Shown here: in pieces, positions 52,363 to 61,249 of the stretch
How positions within the stretch are numbered: position 1 is the first letter of the stretch
How the letters are laid out: every line of letters begins with the position of its first letter
Assembly: GCF_009796825.1 (NCBI RefSeq)
Contig: NZ_CP047030.1
Coordinates: forward strand, 682,001 to 746,000
Direction: 5' to 3'
Length of the DNA stretch: 64,000 bases
Source: Algibacter sp. L3A6
GTDB taxonomy: Bacteria > Bacteroidota > Bacteroidia > Flavobacteriales > Flavobacteriaceae
Made by a program: the position numbers and the translations under genes
Notes under the pieces: generated by a model
What the model saw: only the letters and a program-made list of their open reading frames with translations
Database searches by the model: none
Told to the model about the DNA's origin: nothing

Positions 52363-54162
52363 TTATATAGATTTGTTTCTCTTACGGTCTGCTTCACTTA
52401 ACCAAATTTTACGTAAACGTAAGTGGTTTGGTGTTACTTCAACGTACTCATCTTTTTGTATGTATTCTAAAGCTTCTTCTAAAGAGAATTTAATTGCTGG
52501 TACAATTTTCGCTTTATCATCTGCTCCAGAAGAACGTACATTACTTTGCTTTTTAGCTTTAGTAATATTAATATTCATATCATCCTGACGAGAGTTTTCA
52601 CCAATTACTTGGCCTTCATATATATTCTCACCTGGCTCTACGAAAAACTTACCACGATCTTGTAATTTATCAATAGAATAAGGAATTGCTGTTCCGTTTT
52701 CCATAGATACTAAAGACCCAGAAATACGTCCAGGAATAGCACCTTTTAATGGTTGGTATTCTTTAAAACGGTGTGCCATAATAGCCTCACCAGCAGTTGC
52801 TGTTAATAACTGGTTACGTAAACCAATAATACCACGAGAAGGAATTAAGAATTCGCAAACCATACGATCTCCTTTAGCTTCCATGCTTAACATTTCACCT
52901 TTACGTAAAGTTACAAACTCTACAGCTCTACCAGAAACAGTTTCTGGAAGGTCAATAGTTAACTCTTCAATTGGCTCACATTTAACACCATCGATTTCTC
53001 TAATGATTACTTGTGGTTGTCCAATTTGAAGCTCGTAACCTTCACGACGCATAGTTTCAATTAAAACCGATAAGTGTAATACACCACGGCCAAAAACCAT
53101 AAATTTATCTGCACTACCAGTTTCACCTAGTTTAAGTGCTAAGTTTTTCTCTAATTCTTTTTCTAAACGATCTTTGATATGACGAGATGTTACATACTTT
53201 CCATCTTTTCCGAAGAAAGGAGAATCGTTAATAGTAAACAACATACTCATTGTAGGCTCATCGATAGCGATAGATTTTAATCCTTCAGGATTTTCTAAAT
53301 CAGAAACAGTATCTCCAATTTCAAAACCTTCTACACCAACAAGAGCACAAATATCACCAGTTTGAACGCTCTCTACACGTTTACGTCCTAAACCTTCGAA
53401 TATAAATACTTCTTTAATTTTACTTTTTGTAATAGTACCATCTCTTTTTACTAAAGCGATTTGTTGTCCTTCTACAATGTTTCCTCTTTGTACTCTACCA
53501 ATCGCGATACGACCTGTAAAAGAAGAGAAATCTAAAGATGTAATTAACATTTGAGTTGTTCCCTCTGGAAATACAGGAGTAGGAACATGCTCAACAATCA
53601 TATCTAACAATGGTTCAATATTATCTGTTTCATTTCTCCAGTCATCACTCATCCAGTTGTTCTTAGCCGATCCGTAAACGGTTGGGAAATCCAACTGCCA
53701 CTCTTCTGCACCAAGTTCAAACATTAAGTCAAATACTTTTTCATGTACTTCTTCTGGAGTACAGTTTTCTTTATCAACTTTATTTACAACCACACATGGT
53801 TTTAAACCTAAATCAATTGCTTTTTGTAATACAAAACGCGTTTGAGGCATTGGGCCTTCAAAAGCATCAACTAATAAAACAACACCATCTGCCATGTTTA
53901 AAACACGTTCCACTTCACCTCCGAAATCGGCGTGACCTGGTGTATCAATAATATTAATTTTTGTATCTTTATATACAACAGAAACGTTTTTAGAAGTAAT
54001 GGTAATACCACGTTCTCTTTCTAAATCGTTATTATCTAGAATTAAATCTCCAGTGTTTTCATTTTCACGAAACAATTGGCAGTGGTACATAATCTTGTCC
54101 ACTAAAGTTGTTTTCCCGTGATCTACGTGCGCAATAATTGCGACATTTTTAATATTAGCCAT
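52363..54162 (-). CDS. typA: Translational GTPase TypA/BipA
   Basis: A 599-residue ribosome-binding GTPase. G1 is AHVDHGKTT (about residues 11-19), switch I RERGITITSKN, G3 DTPGHADFGGEV, G4 VNKVDKE, G5 GSAKN. EF-G-like domains II, III and V follow, with the TypA-specific C-terminal domain (GIIGLRNQLLTATAGEAIM onward). It helps 50S assembly and stress adaptation, especially in the cold. It is full length and precedes a small membrane protein gene. Confidence 0.97.
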   Translation of the reverse strand: MANIKNVAIIAHVDHGKTTLVDKIMYHCQLFRENENTGDLILDNNDLERERGITITSKNVSVVYKDTKINIIDTPGHADFGGEVERVLNMADGVVLLVDAFEGPMPQTRFVLQKAIDLGLKPCVVVNKVDKENCTPEEVHEKVFDLMFELGAEEWQLDFPTVYGSAKNNWMSDDWRNETDNIEPLLDMIVEHVPTPVFPEGTTQMLITSLDFSSFTGRIAIGRVQRGNIVEGQQIALVKRDGTITKSKIKEVFIFEGLGRKRVESVQTGDICALVGVEGFEIGDTVSDLENPEGLKSIAIDEPTMSMLFTINDSPFFGKDGKYVTSRHIKDRLEKELEKNLALKLGETGSADKFMVFGRGVLHLSVLIETMRREGYELQIGQPQVIIREIDGVKCEPIEELTIDLPETVSGRAVEFVTLRKGEMLSMEAKGDRMVCEFLIPSRGIIGLRNQLLTATAGEAIMAHRFKEYQPLKGAIPGRISGSLVSMENGTAIPYSIDKLQDRGKFFVEPGENIYEGQVIGENSRQDDMNINITKAKKQSNVRSSGADDKAKIVPAIKFSLEEALEYIQKDEYVEVTPNHLRLRKIWLSEADRKRNKSI

Positions 54163-54186
54163 AATGTGTGCCTTATTTTAAGCCTG

Positions 54187-54194
54187 CAAAGGTA
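54187..54194 (-). promoter_or_regulatory. Candidate -7 element of typA
   Basis: The minus strand reads TACCTTTG, an exact TAnnTTTG match, 24 nt upstream of the ATG, predicting a leader of about 18 nt. Confidence 0.55.
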
Positions 54195-54317
54195 CATGAT
54201 ATTTTCTTATATAGTTAAAAATTTGTTATAATTAAAATCAAATATAATTTTAAACGTCTGTTTTCGTTATTTTTATAAGAAATATTCTCTCAAAATAAAC
54301 ATCAAAAACAAATTGCT

Positions 54318-54677
54318 ATGCACATAATTAATAGAATCACTAAAAGCATCCCTTACCTATATTTTATTGCCATTGCCGCGTATTGGTTCACTACAATTAA
54401 CCGTACCGAAGGCTTAACGGCATACCCTATTTTACTCTTCGGAATTCCATTTTTATGGCAAATAATAAAGCCTAATAAAAAATTAAATTTCGCTCTAGGC
54501 ATCACATTCGTATGTTTATCATCATATTTAATTATTGCATACTTGTCTAAAATTATCAATTTCAGTCATTTAGCCTTCAATTCAAATAGTGTAATGCTTA
54601 CTGCCGGTTTATTTGTGGTTACAAACTTTATTATGGCCATGTGGATAATAAAAAACAGCCTTAGAAGTCGTTTTTAA
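54318..54677 (+). CDS. Small four-span membrane protein, unknown
   Basis: A 119-residue protein with four predicted spans (about residues 11-27, 33-50, 57-78 and 90-110) and a basic C-terminus (KNSLRSRF). I do not recognise a family. It is divergent from typA and 32 bp ahead of kdsA, but a promoter box for kdsA lies just after its stop, so the two need not be co-transcribed. Confidence 0.6.
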   Translation: MHIINRITKSIPYLYFIAIAAYWFTTINRTEGLTAYPILLFGIPFLWQIIKPNKKLNFALGITFVCLSSYLIIAYLSKIINFSHLAFNSNSVMLTAGLFVVTNFIMAMWIIKNSLRSRF

Positions 54678-54683
54678 TTTGAT

Positions 54684-54691
54684 TATCTTTG
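54684..54691 (+). promoter_or_regulatory. -7 element of kdsA
   Basis: TATCTTTG is an exact TAnnTTTG match, 18 nt before the ATG at 54710. It overlaps the TTG that would be the earliest in-frame start, which supports using the ATG instead. Confidence 0.6.
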
Positions 54692-54709
54692 TCGCCTAAA
54701 TTTAAGTCG

Positions 54710-55528
54710 ATGATACTTCAAGATATTCCAAAAATAAAACACGCTAATTCAAACAATTTCTTTCTTCTTTGTGGCCCTTGCGCTATAGAAGGCGAAGATA
54801 TGGCTATGCGTATTGCCGAAAAAGTAATTACCATTACTAATAAATTAGAAATTCCTTACATATTTAAAGGTAGTTTTAAAAAAGCAAACCGTAGTAGAAT
54901 TGATAGCTTTACCGGTATTGGAGACGAAAAAGCGCTAGAAATTTTAGCAAAAGTATCAGAAACTTTCGATGTACCAACAGTAACCGATATTCATGAAATT
55001 TCCGATGCCGCACTAGCCGCTCAATATGTAGATGTGCTACAAATTCCTGCTTTTTTAGTACGCCAAACAGATTTAGTTGTGGCAGCTGCAAAAACAGGTA
55101 AAGTAGTTAACCTTAAAAAAGGTCAATTTATGAGTCCGGAGGCCATGAAACACGCCGTTCAAAAAGTAAAAGATGCTGGTAGCGATAAAGCATGGATTAC
55201 AGATCGCGGTACTATGTTTGGCTACCAAGACATGATTGTAGATTTTCGCGGTATTCCAACCATGCGTCAATTTGCACCAACCGTTTTAGATGTGACACAT
55301 TCTCTACAACAACCCAATCAATCTGCAGGCGTTACAGGCGGTCGACCAGATATGATAGAAACCATTGCACGCGCAGGTATTGTAAACAATGTCGATGGTT
55401 TATTCATTGAAACGCATTTCGATCCAGCAAATGCTAAAAGTGATGGTGCCAATATGCTTCACCTAGATAACCTAGAAAACCTACTAAGCAACCTCGTTAA
55501 AATTAGAAAAACAATACAAGCCCTGTAA
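54710..55528 (+). CDS. kdsA: 3-deoxy-8-phosphooctulonate synthase (KDO-8-P synthase)
   Basis: A 272-residue TIM-barrel enzyme starting MILQDIPKIKHANS. It condenses phosphoenolpyruvate with arabinose-5-phosphate, the first committed step of KDO for lipopolysaccharide. Signatures are FLLCGPCAIEGEDMAM, FKGSFKKANRSR (PEP/A5P binding), TDIHE, and AWITDRGTMFGYQDMIVDFRG. The earlier in-frame TTG at 54689 falls inside the promoter box, so it was rejected. Confidence 0.96.
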   Translation: MILQDIPKIKHANSNNFFLLCGPCAIEGEDMAMRIAEKVITITNKLEIPYIFKGSFKKANRSRIDSFTGIGDEKALEILAKVSETFDVPTVTDIHEISDAALAAQYVDVLQIPAFLVRQTDLVVAAAKTGKVVNLKKGQFMSPEAMKHAVQKVKDAGSDKAWITDRGTMFGYQDMIVDFRGIPTMRQFAPTVLDVTHSLQQPNQSAGVTGGRPDMIETIARAGIVNNVDGLFIETHFDPANAKSDGANMLHLDNLENLLSNLVKIRKTIQAL

Positions 55529-55549
55529 AACGAGTTAAACCTAGTAATA

Positions 55550-56404
55550 ATGAAATCAAACCTACACCTAATCATACTTTTTTTAAGTATTATTAATTTC
55601 AGCGCTTTTGCCCAAGACACCAACGCTGTAAAATACACCGCATCAAGCAAAGGAAAATTCTTTGTAAGTTGGGGTGGCAATAGAGACTCGTTTAGCAAAT
55701 CAGATATTCATTTTGAAGGAGATAATTATAATTTCACCATAAAAGATGCCACAGCCCGCGATAAACCTAAAGGTTGGCACTTAGATTATATAAACCCAAC
55801 TAGAATGACGATACCACAAACCAATTTCAAAATGGGGTATTTCATTTCAGATAAGTATTCCATTTCTCTTGGTTTAGACCACATGAAATACGTTATGGAA
55901 AACGAAAAAACCCGAACTTTAAGTGGTTATATCGATTTACCAACAACGGAAGAAGGGTCAAAATTTAACGGTATATATAACAACGAGGCTACCTTTTTAC
56001 CAGAAGATTTTCTAGGCTTCGAGCACACCGATGGATTAAATTACATCTACACAGAAATTGCTAGACACGACGATATTTCGGCATTATTTAACCTACCAAA
56101 TACCGATAAATTTCAAATAAATTTAACCGAAGGTATAGGCGGTGGTTTTTTGTTGCCAAAAACAAACAGCACACTGTTAATAAAAGAAAGAAACGACGAG
56201 TTTCACCTAGCAGGCTATGGTGTTTCGGCACGAGCAGGTATTAATTTCACTTTTTTTAAGCACTTTTTTATGCAACTCGACCTAAAAGGCGGTTACATAA
56301 ACATGCCAAATATCCGCACCACGCCAGACCCAGCCGATCGCGCATCGCAACATTTCACTTACTTGCAACGCATTGTTTCTTTCGGAGGGATTTTTAGAAT
56401 TTAA
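55550..56404 (+). CDS. Predicted outer-membrane beta-barrel protein
   Basis: A 284-residue protein with a signal peptide (LIILFLSIINFSAFAQ, cut about residue 21). The mature part alternates short hydrophobic beta strands and ends in ...VSFGGIFRI, plausible for a small outer-membrane barrel. No family is recognised. It is 21 bp after kdsA on the same strand, so probably co-transcribed; a link to lipopolysaccharide assembly is only a positional idea. Confidence 0.65.
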   Translation: MKSNLHLIILFLSIINFSAFAQDTNAVKYTASSKGKFFVSWGGNRDSFSKSDIHFEGDNYNFTIKDATARDKPKGWHLDYINPTRMTIPQTNFKMGYFISDKYSISLGLDHMKYVMENEKTRTLSGYIDLPTTEEGSKFNGIYNNEATFLPEDFLGFEHTDGLNYIYTEIARHDDISALFNLPNTDKFQINLTEGIGGGFLLPKTNSTLLIKERNDEFHLAGYGVSARAGINFTFFKHFFMQLDLKGGYINMPNIRTTPDPADRASQHFTYLQRIVSFGGIFRI

Positions 56405-56438
56405 AATATTTGGGCGGGTTTTTAAGAAAAATAAAAAC

Positions 56439-56572
56439 CGCGCTATCCGCTATATCTTTTTGTAAAGTTGTAGCAATACATTAAAAGTATTTACATGCCA
56501 TAAATCATAGTTAAAACTGAGGTTTATGGCATTTTTATTTTACAAAAAGGATGCCGCTACTATCGCTCCCGC
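56439..56572 (+). repeat. Interspersed intergenic repeat, copy 2
   Basis: The ends CGCTATCCGCTATATC (56441 onward) and GGATGCCGCTACTATCGC (to 56566) form an imperfect inverted repeat around CTTTTTGTAAA / TTTACAAAAAG. Inside lies a perfect 9-bp hairpin (56496-56504 with 56523-56531). The terminal sequences match, in opposite orientation, the element at 21988-22107. The element fills most of the 56405-56643 gap. Confidence 0.65.
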
Positions 56573-56643
56573 ACTTACCAGTTAAATATAATACAAACAG
56601 AATGAGCTAGCCTATTTGCAAATTAAAGACTTCCCCAAAAGCA

Positions 56644-57024
56644 TCAATTAATAAACCAAGCGCGTTTACTTTCGCTTAATAACTTCGAGGCTGCGTGCAG
56701 TAATTCAACAAAAACATCATAATCCAAATCTTCCAAAGTTTTTAACTGAATAGAGCGCACTTGCTTTCGTTTGTTATCATTCTTTAAAATAGGAAATTCT
56801 TTTTCGAGCAAAACACCTTGCACAAAAGCTACATCAACATAATCGGTTCCTTTTAAAATATTCAGATAAATCATAGGCTTCTTATGGCAATTATAAAACG
56901 GAATTTTATAACTATACCGCTCTTCTACCTCAGGTAACGTATTCAAAATCACACCTCTAACAAATAACATAATCGCTTGATAAGGTTCTTTCTGACTTAA
57001 AAAATAATTATCTATCGGATTCAC
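56644..57024 (-). CDS. DUF1801 domain protein
   Basis: A 126-residue protein of the YdhG/DUF1801 fold: LNTLPEVEERYSYKIPFYNCHKKPMIYLNILKGTDYVDVAFVQG (about residues 30-73) and a C-terminal helical stretch. The fold resembles bacterial iron-chaperone (frataxin-like) proteins. The exact role is unknown. The start codon is GTG at 57024. Divergent from the regulator operon at 57113. Confidence 0.82.
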   Translation of the reverse strand: MNPIDNYFLSQKEPYQAIMLFVRGVILNTLPEVEERYSYKIPFYNCHKKPMIYLNILKGTDYVDVAFVQGVLLEKEFPILKNDNKRKQVRSIQLKTLEDLDYDVFVELLHAASKLLSESKRAWFIN

Positions 57025-57086
57025 AGTAAGAAGTTTATTTTCAAATTTAATAAAAATAAGTAGTCGAAAATTCAGAAATATTTATT

Positions 57087-57105
57087 TACTTTGCAATTCA
57101 AAGTA
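57087..57105 (+). promoter_or_regulatory. Palindromic operator, copy 1
   Basis: The 19-bp sequence TACTTTGCAATTCAAAGTA is a 9-bp inverted repeat around one base, with one mismatched pair. It ends 7 bp before the ATG of the first gene and overlaps a TTACTTTG sequence close to the -7 consensus. Its near-identical partner sits before creD at 58395. Confidence 0.75.
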
Positions 57106-57112
57106 CTTTTAC

Positions 57113-57721
57113 ATGGAGCCAAAAGATTATTTAAAAGACATATCAGACATTAAAAATTTAATGAATAAGTCTTCCCGATTTATTTCCTTAAGTGGTTTAT
57201 CTGGAATTTTAGCAGGAACATATGCCCTTATTGGTGCAGCGGCAGCCTATTGGCTTGTTAACCAATATAGTTATGGCACATTAATTCTAGATGGCAAAAT
57301 TTTTAGAATGGTTATGCTTATTTTAGCGCTAGTTGCTGGTTTTAGTGCGTTAACAGGCTATATACTTTCAGCAAAAAAAGCAAAAAAAACAGGAGCAAAA
57401 ATGTGGGATGCCACATCAAAACGATTAGTCATTAATTTTTTAATTCCGTTAATTGCAGGCGGTTTATACATCCTAATTATTTTAAGCAATGGCAAATACG
57501 GACAAACCGGAGGCTTAATGCTTATTTTTTATGGCTTAGCACTAGTAAACGCATCAAAATATAGTATTGGTGATATTCGCTACTTAGGTTATATAGAAAT
57601 AGTTTTAGGTTTAATTGCCACGCTACTACCTGGTTATGGATTTTGGCTTTGGGTTTTAGGCTTTGGAGTAATGCACATAATATACGGTAGTATTATGCAC
57701 TTTAAATACGATACAAAATGA
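57113..57721 (+). CDS. Six-span membrane protein of the regulator operon, unknown
   Basis: A 202-residue protein with an N-terminal cytoplasmic stretch (DYLKDISDIKNLMNKSSRF) and about six hydrophobic spans from residue 24 on. I do not recognise a named family. It is the first gene of a three-gene operon with an EF-hand protein (4-bp ATGA overlap) and a winged-helix regulator, behind the palindromic operator. It could sense or act at the membrane in that circuit. Confidence 0.75.
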   Translation: MEPKDYLKDISDIKNLMNKSSRFISLSGLSGILAGTYALIGAAAAYWLVNQYSYGTLILDGKIFRMVMLILALVAGFSALTGYILSAKKAKKTGAKMWDATSKRLVINFLIPLIAGGLYILIILSNGKYGQTGGLMLIFYGLALVNASKYSIGDIRYLGYIEIVLGLIATLLPGYGFWLWVLGFGVMHIIYGSIMHFKYDTK

Positions 57722-58053
57722 ATAAAGCAATCATAATTGCAATAGTGACGTCGGTTATTATTTACGGCCTCGGATTGGCATACTTATATTATTCTAATGA
57801 AAGTTACGAGCAAGAGTTTGCACTTTACGACGTCAATAAAAATGGTGTTATAGATAAAGAAGAACTCACTTTAGAATCTCAAAATATTACAGCTCAAGGC
57901 GCGAAGCGTAAAACTATAAAAGAAGGTGCTATTGTTTTAATTCCTTTTTCATTATTTATAGGTGCTTTTGCATTTGCAGTAACGTTTCTTTTTGGTAAAA
58001 TCAAAACCATTAATGACAACGAAATAATAAAATCAAAAAGCAAACAGGCTTAG
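57718..58053 (+). CDS. Membrane protein with an EF-hand-like loop
   Basis: A 111-residue protein with TM1 at about residues 5-24, a canonical EF-hand loop DVNKNGVIDKEE (about 39-50, ligands D, N, N, D and E), then TM2 at about 75-98. Calcium binding on the extracytoplasmic side is plausible. The start overlaps the upstream stop. Its place between a multi-span protein and a DNA-binding regulator suggests a role in an envelope-sensing circuit. Function unproven. Confidence 0.72.
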   Translation: MNKAIIIAIVTSVIIYGLGLAYLYYSNESYEQEFALYDVNKNGVIDKEELTLESQNITAQGAKRKTIKEGAIVLIPFSLFIGAFAFAVTFLFGKIKTINDNEIIKSKSKQA

Positions 58054-58057
58054 ATCT

Positions 58058-58351
58058 ATGAGCATAATAACCAATATAAATAAAGCATTCGATCATAGAA
58101 TTAGGCTAGGCATTATGTCTATTTTAATGGTGAACGAATTTGCCGATTTTAATATGCTAAAAGAACTTTTAGGCGCCACCGATGGCAACATTGCTAGCCA
58201 TGCCAAAGCTTTAGAAAAAGTGGAATATATAAAGGTTGAAAAACAATTTATAGGCCGCAAACCGAACACCCGCTACTCCACCACCGATTTAGGTCGTGCC
58301 GAGTTTAAAAAACACATTAATGCACTCGAAAAATTAATTAATAAAAGCTAG
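58058..58351 (+). CDS. Winged-helix transcriptional regulator
   Basis: A 97-residue protein with a winged helix-turn-helix: DHRIRLGIMSILMVNEFADFNMLKELLGATDGNIASHAKALEKVEYI (about residues 12-58) then wing residues KQFIGRKPNTRYSTTDLG. This matches the small PF13601-like regulators often next to creD in Bacteroidota. It is likely a dimer that binds the palindromes before its own operon and before creD. It is the last gene of the operon, 4 bp after the EF-hand gene. Confidence 0.88.
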   Translation: MSIITNINKAFDHRIRLGIMSILMVNEFADFNMLKELLGATDGNIASHAKALEKVEYIKVEKQFIGRKPNTRYSTTDLGRAEFKKHINALEKLINKS

Positions 58352-58394
58352 ACTTTAGTCTCACGAAAACAACAAAATCTTTTTTTTAATATTT

Positions 58395-58413
58395 TACTTT
58401 GAAATTCAAAGTA
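58395..58413 (+). promoter_or_regulatory. Palindromic operator, copy 2 (before creD)
   Basis: The 19-bp sequence TACTTTGAAATTCAAAGTA is a perfect 9-bp inverted repeat around a single A, 21 bp before the creD ATG. It differs from copy 1 by one base only. The -7-like TTACTTTG overlaps it, so a bound protein would block the promoter. Confidence 0.8.
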
Positions 58414-58434
58414 CTTTAAATTATTATTATTATT

Positions 58435-59811
58435 ATGGAAAATACAAACAAACCACAGCAGAACAAATTCGGAAATTGGGTAAAAACATCAATCACAGCA
58501 AGAATGCTTATGGTAGGTTTTTTAGTTATAATTTTGCTCATACCTCTATCTTTTATTAACTCCTTAATTACCGAACGTGCCTTTAGGCAAAGTGATGTAG
58601 TAAACGAGATTAACGAAAAGTGGGGAGAAAACGTGCTTGTTTACGGTCCTATTTTAAAAATCCCATATAAAACATATACAGAAACAAAAACGTATAACGA
58701 AAAAACAAAAACCTTTTTCACTGAAGTAGAAACGCATATAAAAAACGCATACATTTTCCCTGAATCTTTAAATGCAGATGTAAATGTAGATTCTAAAACT
58801 TTAAACCGTGGTAATTTTGAATCGGCTGTATTTACAACAACCATGGATTTTTCAGGACATTATATCCCGACTGATTTAACTTCCAAAGGCATTAAAAATG
58901 AAGATATAATTTGGGATAAGGCCACCGTGATTTTAAAAACCTCTAACCTAAAAGGTATCAAAAGTGAAATGCTTTTAAAACTAAATCAAAACACCTACTC
59001 TTTTCAAACAAACTTCAATGAAAACTCAACACAAAACAGTGACTACTTAGATGTGCTAGAATCTGGTTTTATAAACCCAACAGATTTATCGAGTAAAAAC
59101 AATGCACCGTTTAGTTTATCTATGGCCTTTAATGGTAGCAAGCAAATAGAACTTATTCCTATCGGCAAAACCACTACCATGACCATGGCTTCTAACTGGG
59201 CAGATCCAAGTTTTATTGGCAACTATCTACCTAACGATGAAACTAAAACCATAACAAAAGATAGCTTTAATGCCGATTGGAAAGTACTTCATATCAACCG
59301 TGCTTTCTCTCAACAACATTTAAATAAAATACCAAACCTTAACAAATTTGCATTCGGGACTAAATTTATGGTCATGGTAGATGAGTATCAAAAAAGTGAA
59401 CGATCTGCCAAATATGGTTTCCTAGTCATAGGTCTTACTTTTTTAATATTCTTTTTAATACAAACCTTGAGTAAAATTAATATTCATCCATTTCAGTACT
59501 TAATGATCGGGTTGGCTCTCATTATGTTTTACACTTTACTAGTATCTATATCTGAGCATAGTAATTTTCTAAAAGCTTATTTAATAGCTGGAAGTTCCGT
59601 TATTGTGTTAATCACCTTGTACTCAAAATCTATACTTAAAACACTTAAGTTCCCTTTATTTATTGGCTTATCCCTTTCTGCTTTATACGCCTTTATTTAT
59701 GTTATTATTCAATTAGAAAACTACGCGCTTCTTGTTGGTAGTGTTGGTCTATTTTTAATACTTACTATCGTGATGTACGTATCTAGAAAGATAGATTGGA
59801 ATAACGGATAA
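58435..59811 (+). CDS. creD: Cell envelope integrity protein CreD
   Basis: A 458-residue inner-membrane protein. TM1 is about residues 21-43, followed by a large extracytoplasmic domain (about 44-320), then five or six close-packed spans to the end. Family hallmarks are AFRQSDVVNEINEKWGENVLVYGPIL near the start and SAKYGFLVIGLTFLIFFLIQTLSKINIHPFQYLMIGLALIMFYTLLVSISEH before the C-terminal spans. CreD is induced by envelope stress and contributes to colicin and lactam tolerance in enterobacteria. Here it is controlled by a palindrome shared with the regulator operon. A terminator follows. Confidence 0.92.
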   Translation: MENTNKPQQNKFGNWVKTSITARMLMVGFLVIILLIPLSFINSLITERAFRQSDVVNEINEKWGENVLVYGPILKIPYKTYTETKTYNEKTKTFFTEVETHIKNAYIFPESLNADVNVDSKTLNRGNFESAVFTTTMDFSGHYIPTDLTSKGIKNEDIIWDKATVILKTSNLKGIKSEMLLKLNQNTYSFQTNFNENSTQNSDYLDVLESGFINPTDLSSKNNAPFSLSMAFNGSKQIELIPIGKTTTMTMASNWADPSFIGNYLPNDETKTITKDSFNADWKVLHINRAFSQQHLNKIPNLNKFAFGTKFMVMVDEYQKSERSAKYGFLVIGLTFLIFFLIQTLSKINIHPFQYLMIGLALIMFYTLLVSISEHSNFLKAYLIAGSSVIVLITLYSKSILKTLKFPLFIGLSLSALYAFIYVIIQLENYALLVGSVGLFLILTIVMYVSRKIDWNNG

Positions 59812-59820
59812 TTTAATTAG

Positions 59821-59855
59821 GCGCTATTTCTCAAATAAAAGGAGTAGCGCTTTTT
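59821..59855 (+). terminator. Intrinsic terminator after creD
   Basis: GCGCTA (59821-59826) pairs with TAGCGC (59845-59850), with further pairing of TCTC/GGAG inside, followed by TTTTT. It lies 10 bp after the creD stop. Confidence 0.75.
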
Positions 59856-59886
59856 CTATTTCAATTATTAATACAAAACGAAAATT

Positions 59887-60189
59887 ATGTACAGCATTTC
59901 TAACATAGGAAGAGCAGTTGCTATTCTTAGTGTTATTATTGGCACTACGCTCTTTTCTTTTTTTCTTTATTTCGGAGAAACTTTTATACCAATAGGCGTT
60001 GGTTTAGGATTCATTGGAGTGGCTATTACAGTAAATGCGATACTTCTTGTTTCCAACCTTATAGCGAGTCTGATTTACGAAACCGATAGATATAATAACT
60101 TAAAAACTTGCGGTATTATTTTAATGAATATACCAATAGCTATTTTATACTTCTACATTATTATTTCCTTAAACGACATTAGATTATAA
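59887..60189 (+). CDS. Small three-span membrane protein, unknown
   Basis: A 100-residue hydrophobic protein with three spans (about residues 9-30, 34-60 and 76-95). No family recognised. It is 4 bp ahead of the DUF2809 gene and probably co-transcribed with it and DUF1361. Confidence 0.6.
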   Translation: MYSISNIGRAVAILSVIIGTTLFSFFLYFGETFIPIGVGLGFIGVAITVNAILLVSNLIASLIYETDRYNNLKTCGIILMNIPIAILYFYIIISLNDIRL

Positions 60190-60193
60190 CAAA

Positions 60194-60580
60194 ATGACAT
60201 ACAAACTCAACAAAACCTACTTAGCCTTAGCGTTTCTCTTTTTATTAACCGAAATACTAATTGCCGCTTACCTCAAAACAGGTTTTATACGCTACACGGT
60301 CGGAGATTTTCTATCGGTAATTTTACTTTACTGTTTTTTTAAAAGCTTCTTAAAAATAAATCATTTTAAACTAGGAGCCGGAGTATTAATTTTTGCTTTT
60401 TTAATAGAATTTGCTCAATACTTCAATCTATTAAAATTATTAAACCTAGAAGACCACAAACTACTAACCATCATATTAGGCAGTACGTTTCAAGTGGGCG
60501 ATTTAGTGGCTTACACCTTTGGTATTATTACCGTCTTAATAATAGAACAATTTAACTCTAAACTTCATGAATTACATTAA
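60194..60580 (+). CDS. DUF2809 family membrane protein
   Basis: A 128-residue protein with about four spans. TVGDFLSVILLYCFFKSF (about residues 34-51), LIEFAQYFNLL, and GSTFQVGDLVAYTFGI (about 98-113) are typical of DUF2809. Function unknown. The 3' end overlaps the DUF1361 gene by 14 bp. Confidence 0.82.
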   Translation: MTYKLNKTYLALAFLFLLTEILIAAYLKTGFIRYTVGDFLSVILLYCFFKSFLKINHFKLGAGVLIFAFLIEFAQYFNLLKLLNLEDHKLLTIILGSTFQVGDLVAYTFGIITVLIIEQFNSKLHELH

Positions 60581-61238
60581 CAACCTTATATCTTATCGCT
60601 ATAAATCTCTAGCGCTATTAAGCGTTTCAATATGCTCTACGCTAATTTTACTTATGATTAGAATGAAACTCGCGCACTCCTACAATTATCTTTTTTTAGT
60701 TTGGAATCTATTCTTAGCAGCCATTCCATATGCTATTACAATTTATTTAGTAAGTATTCCCAAGCTTAACAAAATAACACTGCTTTTAGCATTTGGTATA
60801 TGGTTGCTTTTTCTTCCGAATGCACCTTATATACTAACCGATATGTGGCATTTGAGATATAATGAACCACATATATTTTGGTTAGATATTTTATTAATTT
60901 CTGCTTTTGCTTTTAATGGTATGATGCTTTTCTATTTTTCGGTTACCGACATGAAAACCGTTTTATTAAAAATCTTAAATAAAAGAAAGACGAGTTTCAT
61001 AGTGACATTTGTATTTTTTATATCCGCATTTGGCGTGTATTTAGGTCGCTTTCTACGCTATAACTCTTGGGAGATTTTAACCAACCCAAAAGTTTTATTT
61101 ATTGACATAATAAACATGATTGTACAACCATTAGGAAACAAGGAAGTTTGGCTTTTTACTTTATTATTTGGTGCTTTTTTCTCTTTAGGATACTGGATAT
61201 TTACCAATATAAATATGGAATCTAAAAATAAGGATTAA
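60567..61238 (+). CDS. DUF1361 family membrane protein
   Basis: A 223-residue protein with about six spans. Family signatures are FLVWNLFLAAIPYAI, LLFLPNAPYILTDMWHLR (about residues 79-96) and GVYLGRFLRYNSWEIL (about 150-165). Function unknown. It overlaps DUF2809 by 14 bp in another frame, suggesting translational coupling. It converges on the SDR gene with 11 bp between stops. Confidence 0.85.
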   Translation: MNYINNLISYRYKSLALLSVSICSTLILLMIRMKLAHSYNYLFLVWNLFLAAIPYAITIYLVSIPKLNKITLLLAFGIWLLFLPNAPYILTDMWHLRYNEPHIFWLDILLISAFAFNGMMLFYFSVTDMKTVLLKILNKRKTSFIVTFVFFISAFGVYLGRFLRYNSWEILTNPKVLFIDIINMIVQPLGNKEVWLFTLLFGAFFSLGYWIFTNINMESKNKD

Positions 61239-61249
61239 GAATAAAAACT

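Noticed and set aside
54689..54709. Earlier TTG start of kdsA
   Set aside because: It overlaps the TAnnTTTG promoter box, and the ATG at 54710 gives the usual family length.
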